A stretch of DNA of 12,584 nt from assembly GCA_038231615.1 (NCBI GenBank), contig JBBRLA010000201.1, positions 1-12,584 on the forward strand, written 5' to 3'. This DNA is from JBBRLA01 sp038231615 (GTDB taxonomy: Bacteria; Myxococcota_A; Polyangia; Palsa-1104; JAEUJZ01). Shown in pieces: positions 1-6,879 of this stretch. The stretch's first letter is position 1, and the number at the start of each line of letters is the position of its first letter. A model generated the notes under the pieces. It worked only from the letters and a program-made list of their open reading frames with translations. It did not search any database and was not told where the DNA came from. The position numbers and the translations under genes are program-made.

Positions 1-43
1 TAGACATACTCATTTGAAACCCCGCTTGTGCTAAAGAAGCACC

Positions 44-1591
44 ATGACTCGCAGGTTCAACACCGCCGGCCCCTGCAACCCGGAAGATCACTACCTGCTG
101 CCCACGCTGCGGCGGCTCCCCGACGTGCGCCAGATCATCGACGACAAGGGCTACTTCATCCTGCACGCGCCACGGCAGGTGGGCAAGACCACTTCGCTGG
201 TATGCCTGGGCCAGGAGCTGACCCGCGAGGGCAAGTACGCCTCGGCGTTGGTCTCCATGGAGGTGGGCCAGCCCTTCCGCGACGTGGGCGCCGCCGAGCT
301 GGCGGTCCTGGACAGCTGGCGGGACAACATCGAGCACAACCTGCCCCCGGATCTGTGGCCGCGCCCCTGGCCCGAGGCGCCCCCGGGTCGCCGCATCGGC
401 GCCGCCCTTCATGCGTGGGCCAAGGCTTGCCCCCGGCCGCTGGTGGTCTTCCTGGATGAGATCGACGCCCTCCGCGACGAGGTCTTGATCTCGGTGCTGC
501 GCCAGCTCCGGGCCGGCTACGGCAACCGCCCGCAGCAGTTCCCCTGGTCGCTGGCGCTTTGCGGCCTGCGTGACGTGCGCGACTACAAGGTCGCCGAGGG
601 GCACGAGGGGCGCCTGGGCACCGCCAGTCCCTTCAACATCAAGGTCGAGTCCCTGACCCTGCAAAACTTCACTCCGGCGGAGGTCGCCGATCTGTACGCG
701 CAGCACACGGCGGAGACCGGGCAGGTCTTTCTCCCCGAGACGCTGGACGCGGTTTTCCGAGATACCCAGGGGCAGCCGTGGCTGGTCAACGCCCTGGCCC
801 GGCAACTGGTGCAGGTGGTGGTCCCGGACGGACGCGCGGTGACGGCGGCGGACGAGGAGGCGGCGCGCCAGATCCTGATCCGGCGCATGGACACCCACCT
901 GGACAGTCTGGCGGACAAGCTGCGCGAGCCGCGCGTCAAGCGCATCATCGAACCCATGCTGCTCGGCGAAGTGTTGCCCGCTGTGCCCGAGGAGGACCTG
1001 CGCTACCTGATCGACCTGGGCCTTTTGCGCATGGAGGAGTCGGGTGGCGGCCTTGAGATGGCCAACCCGATCTACGCGGAGGTGATCGTACGTCACCTTG
1101 CCCTGGGCGTACAGGCGTCGCTGCCGCAGATCCCGGCCACGTGGCTGACACCGGAGGGCCGCCTGGACGCAGGGAAGCTTTTGGCGGCCTTCCTGGAGTT
1201 CTGGCGGGAGCACGCCGAGGCGCTGCTGGGGGCCGCCTCCTACCCCGAGGCGGCCCCGCACCTGGTGCTGATGGCCTTCCTGCACCGGGTAGAGAATGGC
1301 GGCGGGGTGGTCACCCGCGAATACGCGGTGAACCGCGGCAGGCTGGATCTGTGCCTGCGCCGGGGAGCAGACCGCGTGGCGATGGAATTGAAGGTGTGGA
1401 AAGCGGGTCGCACGAATCCGGTCCCCAAGGGACTTGTGCAGCTGGACCGGTACCTGCTGGGGCTGGGGCTGCAAGAGGGGTGGCTGGTGGTGTTCGACCA
1501 GCGGCCCGGTGTGGCCCCCATCGAGGAACGCACCCGCAGCGAACAGGTCATGAGCCCGGCGGGACACCGGGTGACCTTGCTCTGGGCTTGA
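44..1591 (+). CDS. ATPase with C-terminal PD-(D/E)XK nuclease-like domain
   Basis: The 515-residue protein opens with a short lead-in and then a P-loop ATPase domain. Walker A is APRQVGKTT at about residues 42-50, and Walker B is LVVFLDEID at about 133-141 with D138/E139. A helical region follows (to about 350), typical of the AAA_35/AAA-ATPase-like families. Near the C-terminus, GRLDLCL (D435) and VAMELKVW (E448, K450) form a D-x12-ELK arrangement, the hallmark of a PD-(D/E)XK nuclease core. The fusion of these two parts is known from the 'AAA-ATPase-like plus DUF1703-type' proteins; their role is mostly unknown and some sit in defence islands. The ATG at 44 is preceded by a weak purine stretch (AAGAAG, 34-39). 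The gene appears monocistronic, with about 300 bp of non-coding DNA after it. The architecture is well supported; nuclease activity and any defence role are inferred. Confidence 0.85.
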   Translation: MTRRFNTAGPCNPEDHYLLPTLRRLPDVRQIIDDKGYFILHAPRQVGKTTSLVCLGQELTREGKYASALVSMEVGQPFRDVGAAELAVLDSWRDNIEHNLPPDLWPRPWPEAPPGRRIGAALHAWAKACPRPLVVFLDEIDALRDEVLISVLRQLRAGYGNRPQQFPWSLALCGLRDVRDYKVAEGHEGRLGTASPFNIKVESLTLQNFTPAEVADLYAQHTAETGQVFLPETLDAVFRDTQGQPWLVNALARQLVQVVVPDGRAVTAADEEAARQILIRRMDTHLDSLADKLREPRVKRIIEPMLLGEVLPAVPEEDLRYLIDLGLLRMEESGGGLEMANPIYAEVIVRHLALGVQASLPQIPATWLTPEGRLDAGKLLAAFLEFWREHAEALLGAASYPEAAPHLVLMAFLHRVENGGGVVTREYAVNRGRLDLCLRRGADRVAMELKVWKAGRTNPVPKGLVQLDRYLLGLGLQEGWLVVFDQRPGVAPIEERTRSEQVMSPAGHRVTLLWA

Positions 1592-1830
1592 ACCTGTTGA
1601 CCGAACCATCTCCCCTACTTTTCGGGAGTGCGCCCGCTGAGCCCACACTCGCTTACCCGCATCAGCCACTGGGCGCCCGTCATTGCTGTACAATCCGTCA
1701 TCGAGGTACCTCCCCCGGGCCGGCTTGTTTCTTACTTGCCGGAGGTATCTCGTTCTTCTGATCTTGTCCGCCTGATTCGTCCTCCGACGACCCGAGTCTC
1801 TGGATCTGTATCCGCAACCGGCGCCGCGAC
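1592..1830. other. Non-coding leader with nested inverted repeats
   Basis: I see no credible gene between the ATPase stop and the DUF4157 start. The stretch holds a weak CTCCC/GGGAG stem (1610-1614 with 1624-1628) just after the ATPase stop, without a clean T-run. It also holds a 7-bp inverted repeat, TACCTCC (1707-1713) against GGAGGTA (1741-1747). Inside it CCGGC (1720-1724) can pair with GCCGG (1738-1742), and GAGGTACCTC at about 1703-1712 is a local palindrome, so the pairings compete. A TACAAT hexamer at 1689-1694 lacks a good -35. The structure could be a terminator remnant or a 5' leader element; neither is proven. Confidence 0.35.
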
Positions 1831-1859
1831 TTGGCCGATAATCCCTTTCGGAGTACACT
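1831..1859 (+). promoter_or_regulatory. Candidate sigma-70-like promoter of the DUF4157 operon
   Basis: TTGGCC (1831-1836) and TACACT (1854-1859) match the -35 and -10 consensus at four of six positions each, with a 17-bp spacer. Transcription would start near 1866, leaving a leader of about 23 nt. GGGAG at 1879-1883 then sits 5 nt before the ATG at 1889 as ribosome binding site. A GATAAT at 1837-1842 lies inside the spacer. Matches this weak are common, so this is suggestive only. Confidence 0.3.
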
Positions 1860-1888
1860 GATTCACGCGGGCTTCCGCGGGAGCTTCG

Positions 1889-2527
1889 ATGGCCGACAAC
1901 AAGAACCGCCAGCGACCAGGTCGGAAAGACGACTCGGAAGAGGATCGCGACGAGGAAGGGCGTCCTGGCCTGGACCAGGAGATCGCCCGAAGGTACGATC
2001 CGCAGGCCCTCTCGCGCCTGGTGATGCGCGACGCGGGGCGCGGGGAGTCCCTCGATCTGCACACCCGCAGCCAGATGGAGCGGCGCCTGGGGGGCAACTT
2101 CGCCAACGTCCGCGTCTACCGCGGCCCGCTGGCCGAGGAGATCACCCGGCGCTACAACGCCGACGCGGTGACCGTCGGCGCCACCGAGATGGTCATGGTG
2201 CGCGAAGGCGCCCGTTCAAACTTCCAGTCGGCGACCGGCAAGTCCTTGCTGGCCCACGAGCTGACCCACGTCCGGCAGCAGCAGCGCGGCCTGCACTTCG
2301 CCACGTCCGGCGGCGGCGGCGAGCACAGCACCACCGAGCAAGAAGCCGAGCGCGTCGAGGCCCGCGTCCACGCCGAGGAGCTTGGGCGAAAAGGCGACCG
2401 CGGGGCGGAGCAACACAAGCAAAAGCGCGAGCATCGCTTCTGGACGCTGGTGAAGCAGGAGGTGCTGAAACTTTTCCAGGAGCACCAGGAGCTTCAGGGC
2501 ATACGCGACGGGGAGCATCCGTCTTAG
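1889..2527 (+). CDS. DUF4157 zincin-like (HExxH) protein
   Basis: The 212-residue protein starts with a charged, likely disordered tail (1-28). A DUF4157 domain covers about 55-135: the signature block around LGGNFANVRVY (67-77), the central ADAVTVG strand, and LLAHELTHVRQQ with H123-E124-x-x-H127. This is the zinc-binding motif of a metallopeptidase-like fold. DUF4157 domains are known mostly as part of larger toxin or cargo proteins, and they are strongly enriched near extracellular contractile injection systems. Here the domain is in a small protein with a basic, lysine/glutamine-rich helical C-terminus (about 150-212) and no signal peptide. The ATG at 1889 has GGGAG 5 nt upstream. It is the first gene of a four-gene operon, 31 bp ahead of a pentapeptide-repeat gene. 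Protease activity, and whether it is cargo or a processing factor, are inferred. Confidence 0.85.
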   Translation: MADNKNRQRPGRKDDSEEDRDEEGRPGLDQEIARRYDPQALSRLVMRDAGRGESLDLHTRSQMERRLGGNFANVRVYRGPLAEEITRRYNADAVTVGATEMVMVREGARSNFQSATGKSLLAHELTHVRQQQRGLHFATSGGGGEHSTTEQEAERVEARVHAEELGRKGDRGAEQHKQKREHRFWTLVKQEVLKLFQEHQELQGIRDGEHPS

Positions 2528-2558
2528 TCTTCGGCATCGTGATCGGCACAGGAGCGGC

Positions 2559-3263
2559 ATGGGCGAGCTTGTCGAGAGCAAGGAACACCTCCTTCACCTT
2601 TTCCGGGACCGGGCGCTGCGCGGATGCACCTTCCGCCAACTCCGGCTCAATGGCCTTCAGCTCGGCCACGCCGATCTGAGCGACACCACCTTCGAGTCCT
2701 GCGACCTCATCGGCGCCGAGCTGGTCGGGGCGAACCTGACCCGGGCGCGCTTGGTCCGGGTGGACCTGCGCGGGGCGCACCTGGCCGGGGCGACCGTCGA
2801 TCGAACCCACTTCGAAGACTGCGACCTGACCGAGGCCGACCTGCGGGACGCGCACTTGCAGGACATGGAGTTTCTGCGCTGCGCCCTGCCGAATCTGGTG
2901 CTGGAAGGCGCTCGCCTGGGCGGTTGCAGCTTCACCTCCTGCGAGAGCTACGGGCTGAAGATGTCCCGGGCGGTGCTGGTGCGCTGCACCTTCAGCCACG
3001 TCGAGCTGGGCGCGGCGCAGCTCACCCGGGCGCGGCTTCGGGCGGCCACTCTTTTGGACAGCAACCTCGCCGGGGCGAGCCTGATCGGGGCGGACCTGCA
3101 CCAGGCGCTTCTTTTCCGCTGCAACCTGCAAAACGTGCAGTTCAAGGACGCGACGATGGCCGAGGCCAGCCTGATCGCCTGCGAGACCACCGGGGCCGAC
3201 CTGCCGGCGGGCGGCTTCGGTCTTGTGAATCCAGAGGGAGCCAAGGAATTGGGTGCACCATGA
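2559..3263 (+). CDS. Pentapeptide-repeat protein
   Basis: The 234-residue protein is almost wholly built of A(D/N)LxX-type pentapeptides, for example LVGANLTRARL, LTEADLRDAHL and LIGADLHQALL. They should fold as one right-handed quadrilateral beta-helix running from about residue 20 to 220. Its variants repeatedly put a cysteine in the same register (FESCDL, FEDCDL, FLRCAL, GGCSF, TSCES, VRCTF, FRCNL, IACET), which would give a cysteine ladder along one face. AGGAG at 2550-2554, 4 nt before the ATG, supports the start. The stop overlaps the next gene's ATG by 4 bp, so the two are probably translationally coupled. Pentapeptide proteins are known as DNA mimics that protect gyrase, as effectors, and as structural parts of secretion loci. 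Nothing here selects one of these, though the neighbours favour a structural or binding role. Confidence 0.88.
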   Translation: MGELVESKEHLLHLFRDRALRGCTFRQLRLNGLQLGHADLSDTTFESCDLIGAELVGANLTRARLVRVDLRGAHLAGATVDRTHFEDCDLTEADLRDAHLQDMEFLRCALPNLVLEGARLGGCSFTSCESYGLKMSRAVLVRCTFSHVELGAAQLTRARLRAATLLDSNLAGASLIGADLHQALLFRCNLQNVQFKDATMAEASLIACETTGADLPAGGFGLVNPEGAKELGAP

Positions 3264-4063
3264 GCGACCACGACCTGCGCCGGCAGGCCCGCGAGATCCG
3301 CGAGGCCCTTTCGCGCTACGACCGGGACCAGCTGATCAACATCCTGGGCCACGTCTTCGCCCACTACGTCATGCAGGGCAGCGAACCGGTCTCCCTGCCG
3401 CAGCGGGGCCCCGCCGCCGGGGCCGCCGCAGGGGCGTTGGGGGACGAGCTGGTCGGGCTTTCCTTCGCGCGCCTGATGGAACGCCTGCAGCTTCGCCTGG
3501 ACCTGCCCGAGCTTCAGTTCTTCGAGGTGCAGGACGGCAAGGTCAGCGTCCGCGTGGGCGGGCGCCTTCACCCGCTGGATGCGCCCACCCCCGCGCGCGA
3601 GCCGCTGCCGACCCCGGCCCGGGTCACCAGCAGCCCCGTCTCGGACCCGGCGCCAGCCCCGTCGGCGAACCCGGCCCCCGGGGTCTACGCGGTCTCCCGC
3701 GGACCCGGGCCTGGGGCACAGCCTTCGCAGGCAGGACCATCGCCTGGCGCCCCCGGGACCTCGGCTTCCGCGTCCAGCCCGGCTTCTGCGCCCGGCCCGG
3801 CCTCTGCATCCGGCCTTTCCTCAAGCTCCTCTGCCGGCGCGGTGCCTCCGATGGGCTACGCCGGGGCGCAGCGTCCCGAGACCACCGCCGGACGATCGAT
3901 TGCGACTGCGACGGCGGCCCCCTCGGGAGGGCCGGCCGCCCAACGCGGGGCCCCGGCCCGCCCCGCCGCCGTGCCCAGCCCGCCGGCGCCGGCACAGCCC
4001 GCCCGGGAAGAGCGCCCCACGGAGGAAGGCGGCGGGCGCTTCTCGATGCTGGAGATCGACTGA
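3260..4063 (+). CDS. Hypothetical protein: N-terminal domain, long Pro/Ala/Ser linker, conserved-looking tail
   Basis: The family of this 267-residue protein is not recognised. Residues about 1-115 look folded: a helical start (DLRRQAREIREALSRYDRDQ), then ILGHVFAHYVMQG, then a helix-rich LARLMERLQLRL-like part and a strand segment ending in VSVRVGGRLHPL. Residues about 116-250 are low complexity, dominated by Pro, Ala, Ser and Gly, and are probably disordered. The last residues, GGGRFSMLEID, abruptly regain hydrophobic character, like a short docking peptide. The ATG at 3260 overlaps the preceding stop (ATGA). The stop at 4061-4063 overlaps the next ATG by 1 bp (TGATG). This places it firmly in the operon, probably as a tether or scaffold. 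An alternative reading of the linker in another frame is longer but lacks this domain order, so I reject it. Confidence 0.8.
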   Translation: MSDHDLRRQAREIREALSRYDRDQLINILGHVFAHYVMQGSEPVSLPQRGPAAGAAAGALGDELVGLSFARLMERLQLRLDLPELQFFEVQDGKVSVRVGGRLHPLDAPTPAREPLPTPARVTSSPVSDPAPAPSANPAPGVYAVSRGPGPGAQPSQAGPSPGAPGTSASASSPASAPGPASASGLSSSSSAGAVPPMGYAGAQRPETTAGRSIATATAAPSGGPAAQRGAPARPAAVPSPPAPAQPAREERPTEEGGGRFSMLEID

Positions 4064-4488
4064 TGAGCGCCCTTCTGGCCCGGCGCTACTACGTGCGCGG
4101 CGTGGCCCAGCTAGCAGAGGGCCGCTACGACGACGCTTGCCGCGACCTCTCGGAGGTGGTGCGCCTTTTCCCCGGCTTCGCCGAGGCACGCATCGGCTAT
4201 GCCCGGGCCCTGATCGGCCTCTCCGACGCGCCCCGGGCGGTGCAGGTGCTGCGCAACGGGCTTCACCACGACCCCCTGCCCAGGGAGCGCGGCCAGCTCC
4301 AGCGGGCGCTGGGGGACGCCCTGCTGGCGGGCGGCGACTATGCCGGGGCGGAACAGGCGCTTTCCGAGGCCGCGCAGGGCGGCGCCGAGACCGCCGATCT
4401 CCACGATCGCCTGGCCCGGCTGCGGGCCCGTACCGGGCGCTTCGCCGAGGCGTTCGACGAACTCCTGCGCGCCGCCCGCCTGTCCTGA
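4063..4488 (+). CDS. Small TPR-repeat protein
   Basis: The 141-residue protein consists of about four tetratricopeptide-like helical hairpins: residues about 6-39 (RGVAQLAEGRYDDACRDL), 40-73 (ARALIGLSDAPRAVQVL), 74-107 (LGDALLAGGDYAGAEQAL) and 108-140 (LARLRARTGRFAEAFDEL). The G/Y/A positions fit the TPR consensus. It has no signal peptide or membrane segment, so it is probably cytoplasmic. GGAG at 4051-4054, 8 nt before the ATG, supports the start, and the TGATG junction implies reinitiation after the previous gene. TPR proteins bind peptides; the short tail of the preceding protein is an obvious candidate partner, but that is inference. The gene ends 14 bp from a convergent phosphatase gene, with no clear terminator between them. 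Confidence 0.85.
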   Translation: MSALLARRYYVRGVAQLAEGRYDDACRDLSEVVRLFPGFAEARIGYARALIGLSDAPRAVQVLRNGLHHDPLPRERGQLQRALGDALLAGGDYAGAEQALSEAAQGGAETADLHDRLARLRARTGRFAEAFDELLRAARLS

Positions 4489-4502
4489 GCGGCCCGACTC
4501 CC

Positions 4503-5234
4503 CTATTCCGCGACCACGCGGACCAGGATCGCGCTGGTGTTGTCGACGCCGCCGTTGTTCAGGGCGGCCCGGACCAGGGCCTCGCAGGCCTCTTTCAGAT
4601 CGCTGGTCGCCGCGTCCACCATCACCTCGCGCAGGATCCAGTCATCCACCATGTCCGTCAGCCCGTCGCTGCACAAAAGGTACACGTCGCCCGGCTCCAG
4701 CGCCACCATCTGATGCTCGACGTCCACGTCGTCGCGCAGGCCCACCGCCCGGACGATCACGTTGTCGTTGGGGGGCCCGAAGTGGGAGGCCAGCTCCGGG
4801 TTGTCCTCGTACAGGTTGATCAGCGAATGGTCCCGCGTCACCTGCAAAAGCTCCCCGGTGCGGTAGACCACCCGGTAGATGCGGCTGTCCCCGACATGGC
4901 ACACATGCATCGCCGCGCCGTCCTGTCGCAGCCCGACCACGGTGGTGCCCATGTTGTGCAGCGAGGGATCGTTGCGCGCCTGGGCGAAGATCGCCGCGTT
5001 GGCCGCCCGGATGGCGCTGACCAGCACATCGGCGTCCCCGCTCTGGGGCCCCGCGCGCACGACTTCGTCGATGGTCTTGACTCCGAGTTGCGAGGCGACC
5101 TGGCCGCCGACGTGGCCGCCCATGCCGTCGCACACCACGAAGAGACCCAACTCCGGCACGAGGAGAATCGAGTCCTCGTTTTTTTCGCGGACCAGACCGA
5201 CATCCGTGTGGCCGACGGAATCCAGACGCATCAT
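4503..5234 (-). CDS. PP2C-family Ser/Thr protein phosphatase
   Basis: Counting from the ATG at 5234, this 243-residue protein carries the full PP2C motif set in order. They are TDVGLVREKNED (10-21), LFVVCDGMGGHVGG (31-44), GTT (96-98), HVGDSRIYRV (113-122), VTRDHSL (132-138), LLCSDGLTD (186-194) and DNTSAILV (231-238). All metal-coordinating aspartates (D36, D190, D231) are present, so it should be an active Mn/Mg-dependent phosphatase of the compact bacterial Stp type, reversing Hanks-type kinase phosphorylation in the cytoplasm. No kinase gene is in the window. The frame is open to a TTG at 5273, but the family normally begins just before this first motif, so I chose the ATG at 5234 (5231 is also possible). 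It converges with the TPR gene (14 bp) and is divergent from the radical-SAM-like gene. Confidence 0.93.
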   Translation of the reverse strand: MMRLDSVGHTDVGLVREKNEDSILLVPELGLFVVCDGMGGHVGGQVASQLGVKTIDEVVRAGPQSGDADVLVSAIRAANAAIFAQARNDPSLHNMGTTVVGLRQDGAAMHVCHVGDSRIYRVVYRTGELLQVTRDHSLINLYEDNPELASHFGPPNDNVIVRAVGLRDDVDVEHQMVALEPGDVYLLCSDGLTDMVDDWILREVMVDAATSDLKEACEALVRAALNNGGVDNTSAILVRVVAE

Positions 5235-5272
5235 GTAGTTTTCGACGATAATCGCAGGCAAGGGCCATGTCA
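5235..5272. promoter_or_regulatory. Very short divergent intergenic region
   Basis: Only about 38 bp separates the phosphatase and radical-SAM-like start codons, so at least one promoter must lie inside a coding region. GATAAT (5247-5252) reads as a -10-like hexamer on the plus strand and GATTAT overlaps it on the minus strand, but neither has a matching -35. AAGGG (5260-5264) sits 8 nt before the ATG at 5273 and only 2 nt before the in-frame ATG at 5267. This favours 5273 as the start of the rightward gene. No Shine-Dalgarno sequence is visible for the phosphatase. Confidence 0.3.
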
Positions 5273-6166
5273 ATGAGACCTCACAAGTTGACCGTCATCG
5301 GCGCCGGGATCACGTCGCCAAAAGACCTTCCCCAGACCCCCCTCGGGGTGCTGTCGATCCACTTCGAGGGCGGGCAGTGCCGCGTCGCCTGTCCCTTCTG
5401 CTACCTGGGCCGGCGCGAAGCGCCCCCCGAATCGGGGCCACCGGGGCTGGACATGAAGGTCGTGCGCGAGGCGCTCGGCCTTTTGCGCTACGACGAGGTG
5501 GCGATCGCCCTCTCCGAGCCGGTGGAGGCGGTCCTCCCGGCCCTCTCCGAGATCGCCCGGATCGCCCGGGAGCGGGGCTGCCGGGTGGCGCTGACCACGA
5601 CGCTGGCGGTGGCCGCCTCCCTGCCCCGGGATGCGCTGTGCGGCATCGACCGGCTCAGCCTGTCGATCGACCCCTGGAAGGGCCCGGTCACCGCCGAAAA
5701 CGTCGCCGCGGCCCTGTCGGTGATCGGCGCCCGCTGCGACGCCGAGGTGGTGCTCATCGTCACCCTGAGCACCCGGCGCTTCGCCCTGAAGCTCCTCTCC
5801 GGGCTGCTCGGCGAGCTTCTGGCCCTGCCGGCGGTGGACCGGGTGGCGCTGAATGCCCTGAAGCCGCCGCCGCCGTGGTGCGATCGGGCCTTCTGGCTGC
5901 GGGCCCTGTCGCGCCTCGGGCCGCTTCTGCGGGAGCAGCTCGACCGGCGGCTTTTCCTGGACTGCTACGTGGCGGCGCGCATCCTCCAGATCGGCGGCTG
6001 CCCGGCGCGGCCGGATTTATCCCCCCCAAGCGCAGGGCCCGGGGTGGCCTTCCGCGGCTGCGTCTACCAACCCGCCCCGGACTTCATCGCCGAGACCGGC
6101 CAGGGCCTCGCCTCCCGCCTGCTGGGATTTTCGCCCCCCACGGCCTGCCCATTTCCGATAAACTGA
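5273..6166 (+). CDS. Divergent radical-SAM-like protein
   Basis: The 297-residue protein starts with HFEGGQCRVACPFCYLG, whose C36-x3-C40-x2-C43 is the canonical radical SAM [4Fe-4S]/SAM motif. IALSEPVEAV aligns with the usual GGEP motif but has lost the glycines. LTTTLAV and RLSLSIDPW look like later strands of the partial TIM barrel. Extra cysteines in the C-terminal third (DCYVA, GGCPA, RGCVY) might bind an auxiliary cluster. The reaction and substrate are unknown. I see no small precursor-peptide gene beside it that would suggest a RiPP maturase. The ATG at 5273 has AAGGG 8 nt upstream; an in-frame ATG at 5267 would give two more residues. It is divergent from the phosphatase, and 65 bp of unremarkable sequence lie between its stop and the next gene. 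Family membership is likely; function is open. Confidence 0.75.
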   Translation: MRPHKLTVIGAGITSPKDLPQTPLGVLSIHFEGGQCRVACPFCYLGRREAPPESGPPGLDMKVVREALGLLRYDEVAIALSEPVEAVLPALSEIARIARERGCRVALTTTLAVAASLPRDALCGIDRLSLSIDPWKGPVTAENVAAALSVIGARCDAEVVLIVTLSTRRFALKLLSGLLGELLALPAVDRVALNALKPPPPWCDRAFWLRALSRLGPLLREQLDRRLFLDCYVAARILQIGGCPARPDLSPPSAGPGVAFRGCVYQPAPDFIAETGQGLASRLLGFSPPTACPFPIN

Positions 6167-6231
6167 CCCGGAAAAGCCGGCCCTGAAACGGCGCGTGCCA
6201 GCACCGCGATTTGCGTGTAGCATGCGGGCCC

Positions 6232-6879
6232 ATGTTGCGTGCGCTTTTGAGCGTCTTCTTAGTGGTCTACTTCGCCATCTGGCTCAGCGGGGGCCTCGGT
6301 CTCCGCTGGCCGGAGGCGGTGTGCCCCGAGTCGCTGCTCTTCTTCACCCGCTCGGCGTGTCTGTTCCCCCACGCCGCGGTGGACGCCATCGACTACCACG
6401 CCGAGGGCTGGGACTGCTCCCGGCGCCGCTGGGTCGAGCTTGACTTCCACCCCTACTTCCCGCTGGTCATCTCGGGCAGGGAGACCCGCTTCGAACGCAC
6501 CGTGCACCTCTTCCGCCACAACCCGCAGGTCATGGGGGACCTGCGGGCCTTCCTCATCACCCACTTTAACCCCGACCACCCGCAGGCGCCCATCGCCGAC
6601 GTCCGCCTGCTCAGCTCGCGCCTGCCCCTTGCGCCCCCGGGCGGCACGCTGGCCCGCTACCAGCGCCCGCGGCTCTCGGAGGTGCCGGCGGCCCAGCGCA
6701 AGCTGTGGTCGCGCCCCACTGCGATGACCCTGCGTGACGAGCGCTGCCAGGCGGCCGTGCTGGGGCAGTCCTTCGACCCCCGCGACCCCCGCGACCCTGA
6801 CGACCTGCGGCGCCCGAGCAGCCGCCCCTCGCGCCGCGCCCCGGGCCCCGAGAAAAACGAAAACGGGGGCGAGTCGTGA
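6232..6879 (+). CDS. Membrane-anchored protein of unknown family, partner of HTTM gene
   Basis: The 215-residue protein has a hydrophobic N-terminal segment at about 3-22 (LRALLSVFLVVYFAIWLSGG) that acts as a membrane anchor or uncleaved signal. A compact domain follows (about 25-150) with three early cysteines (VCPESL, SACLF, WDCSR). It also has many aromatic/histidine positions such as FHPYFPLVI and HLFRHNPQVMG. The last 40 residues are Arg/Pro/Asp-rich and repetitive (DPRDPRDPDD), probably disordered. I do not recognise the family. The ATG at 6232 is chosen because it begins right at the hydrophobic segment; an in-frame TTG at 6211 would add seven residues. The 3' end overlaps the HTTM gene by 4 bp (GTGA), so the products are probably made together and may form a complex in the membrane. 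Confidence 0.72.
   Translation: MLRALLSVFLVVYFAIWLSGGLGLRWPEAVCPESLLFFTRSACLFPHAAVDAIDYHAEGWDCSRRRWVELDFHPYFPLVISGRETRFERTVHLFRHNPQVMGDLRAFLITHFNPDHPQAPIADVRLLSSRLPLAPPGGTLARYQRPRLSEVPAAQRKLWSRPTAMTLRDERCQAAVLGQSFDPRDPRDPDDLRRPSSRPSRRAPGPEKNENGGES

Noticed and set aside
1610..1628. CTCCC/GGGAG hairpin as a terminator of the first gene
   Set aside because: The stem is only 5 bp with a long loop and no following T-run, so it is only mentioned within the leader entry.
2193..3131. A 312-codon minus-strand frame with repeating VRPDQARPG units
   Set aside because: The repeats are the antisense image of the pentapeptide repeats.
2624..3259. Upstream extension of the linker protein's frame
   Set aside because: It overlaps the pentapeptide gene and is Arg/Pro-rich; the ATG at 3260 with an ATGA overlap is the natural start.
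5235..5273. TTG-initiated extension of the phosphatase
   Set aside because: It would overlap the radical-SAM-like start; PP2C homologues normally begin close to the first motif, which the ATG at 5234 fits.
3579..5276. A 565-codon open frame on the plus strand
   Set aside because: It crosses the linker gene, the TPR gene and the antisense of the phosphatase; its product is Arg/Pro low complexity and the overlapped frames have clear protein families.
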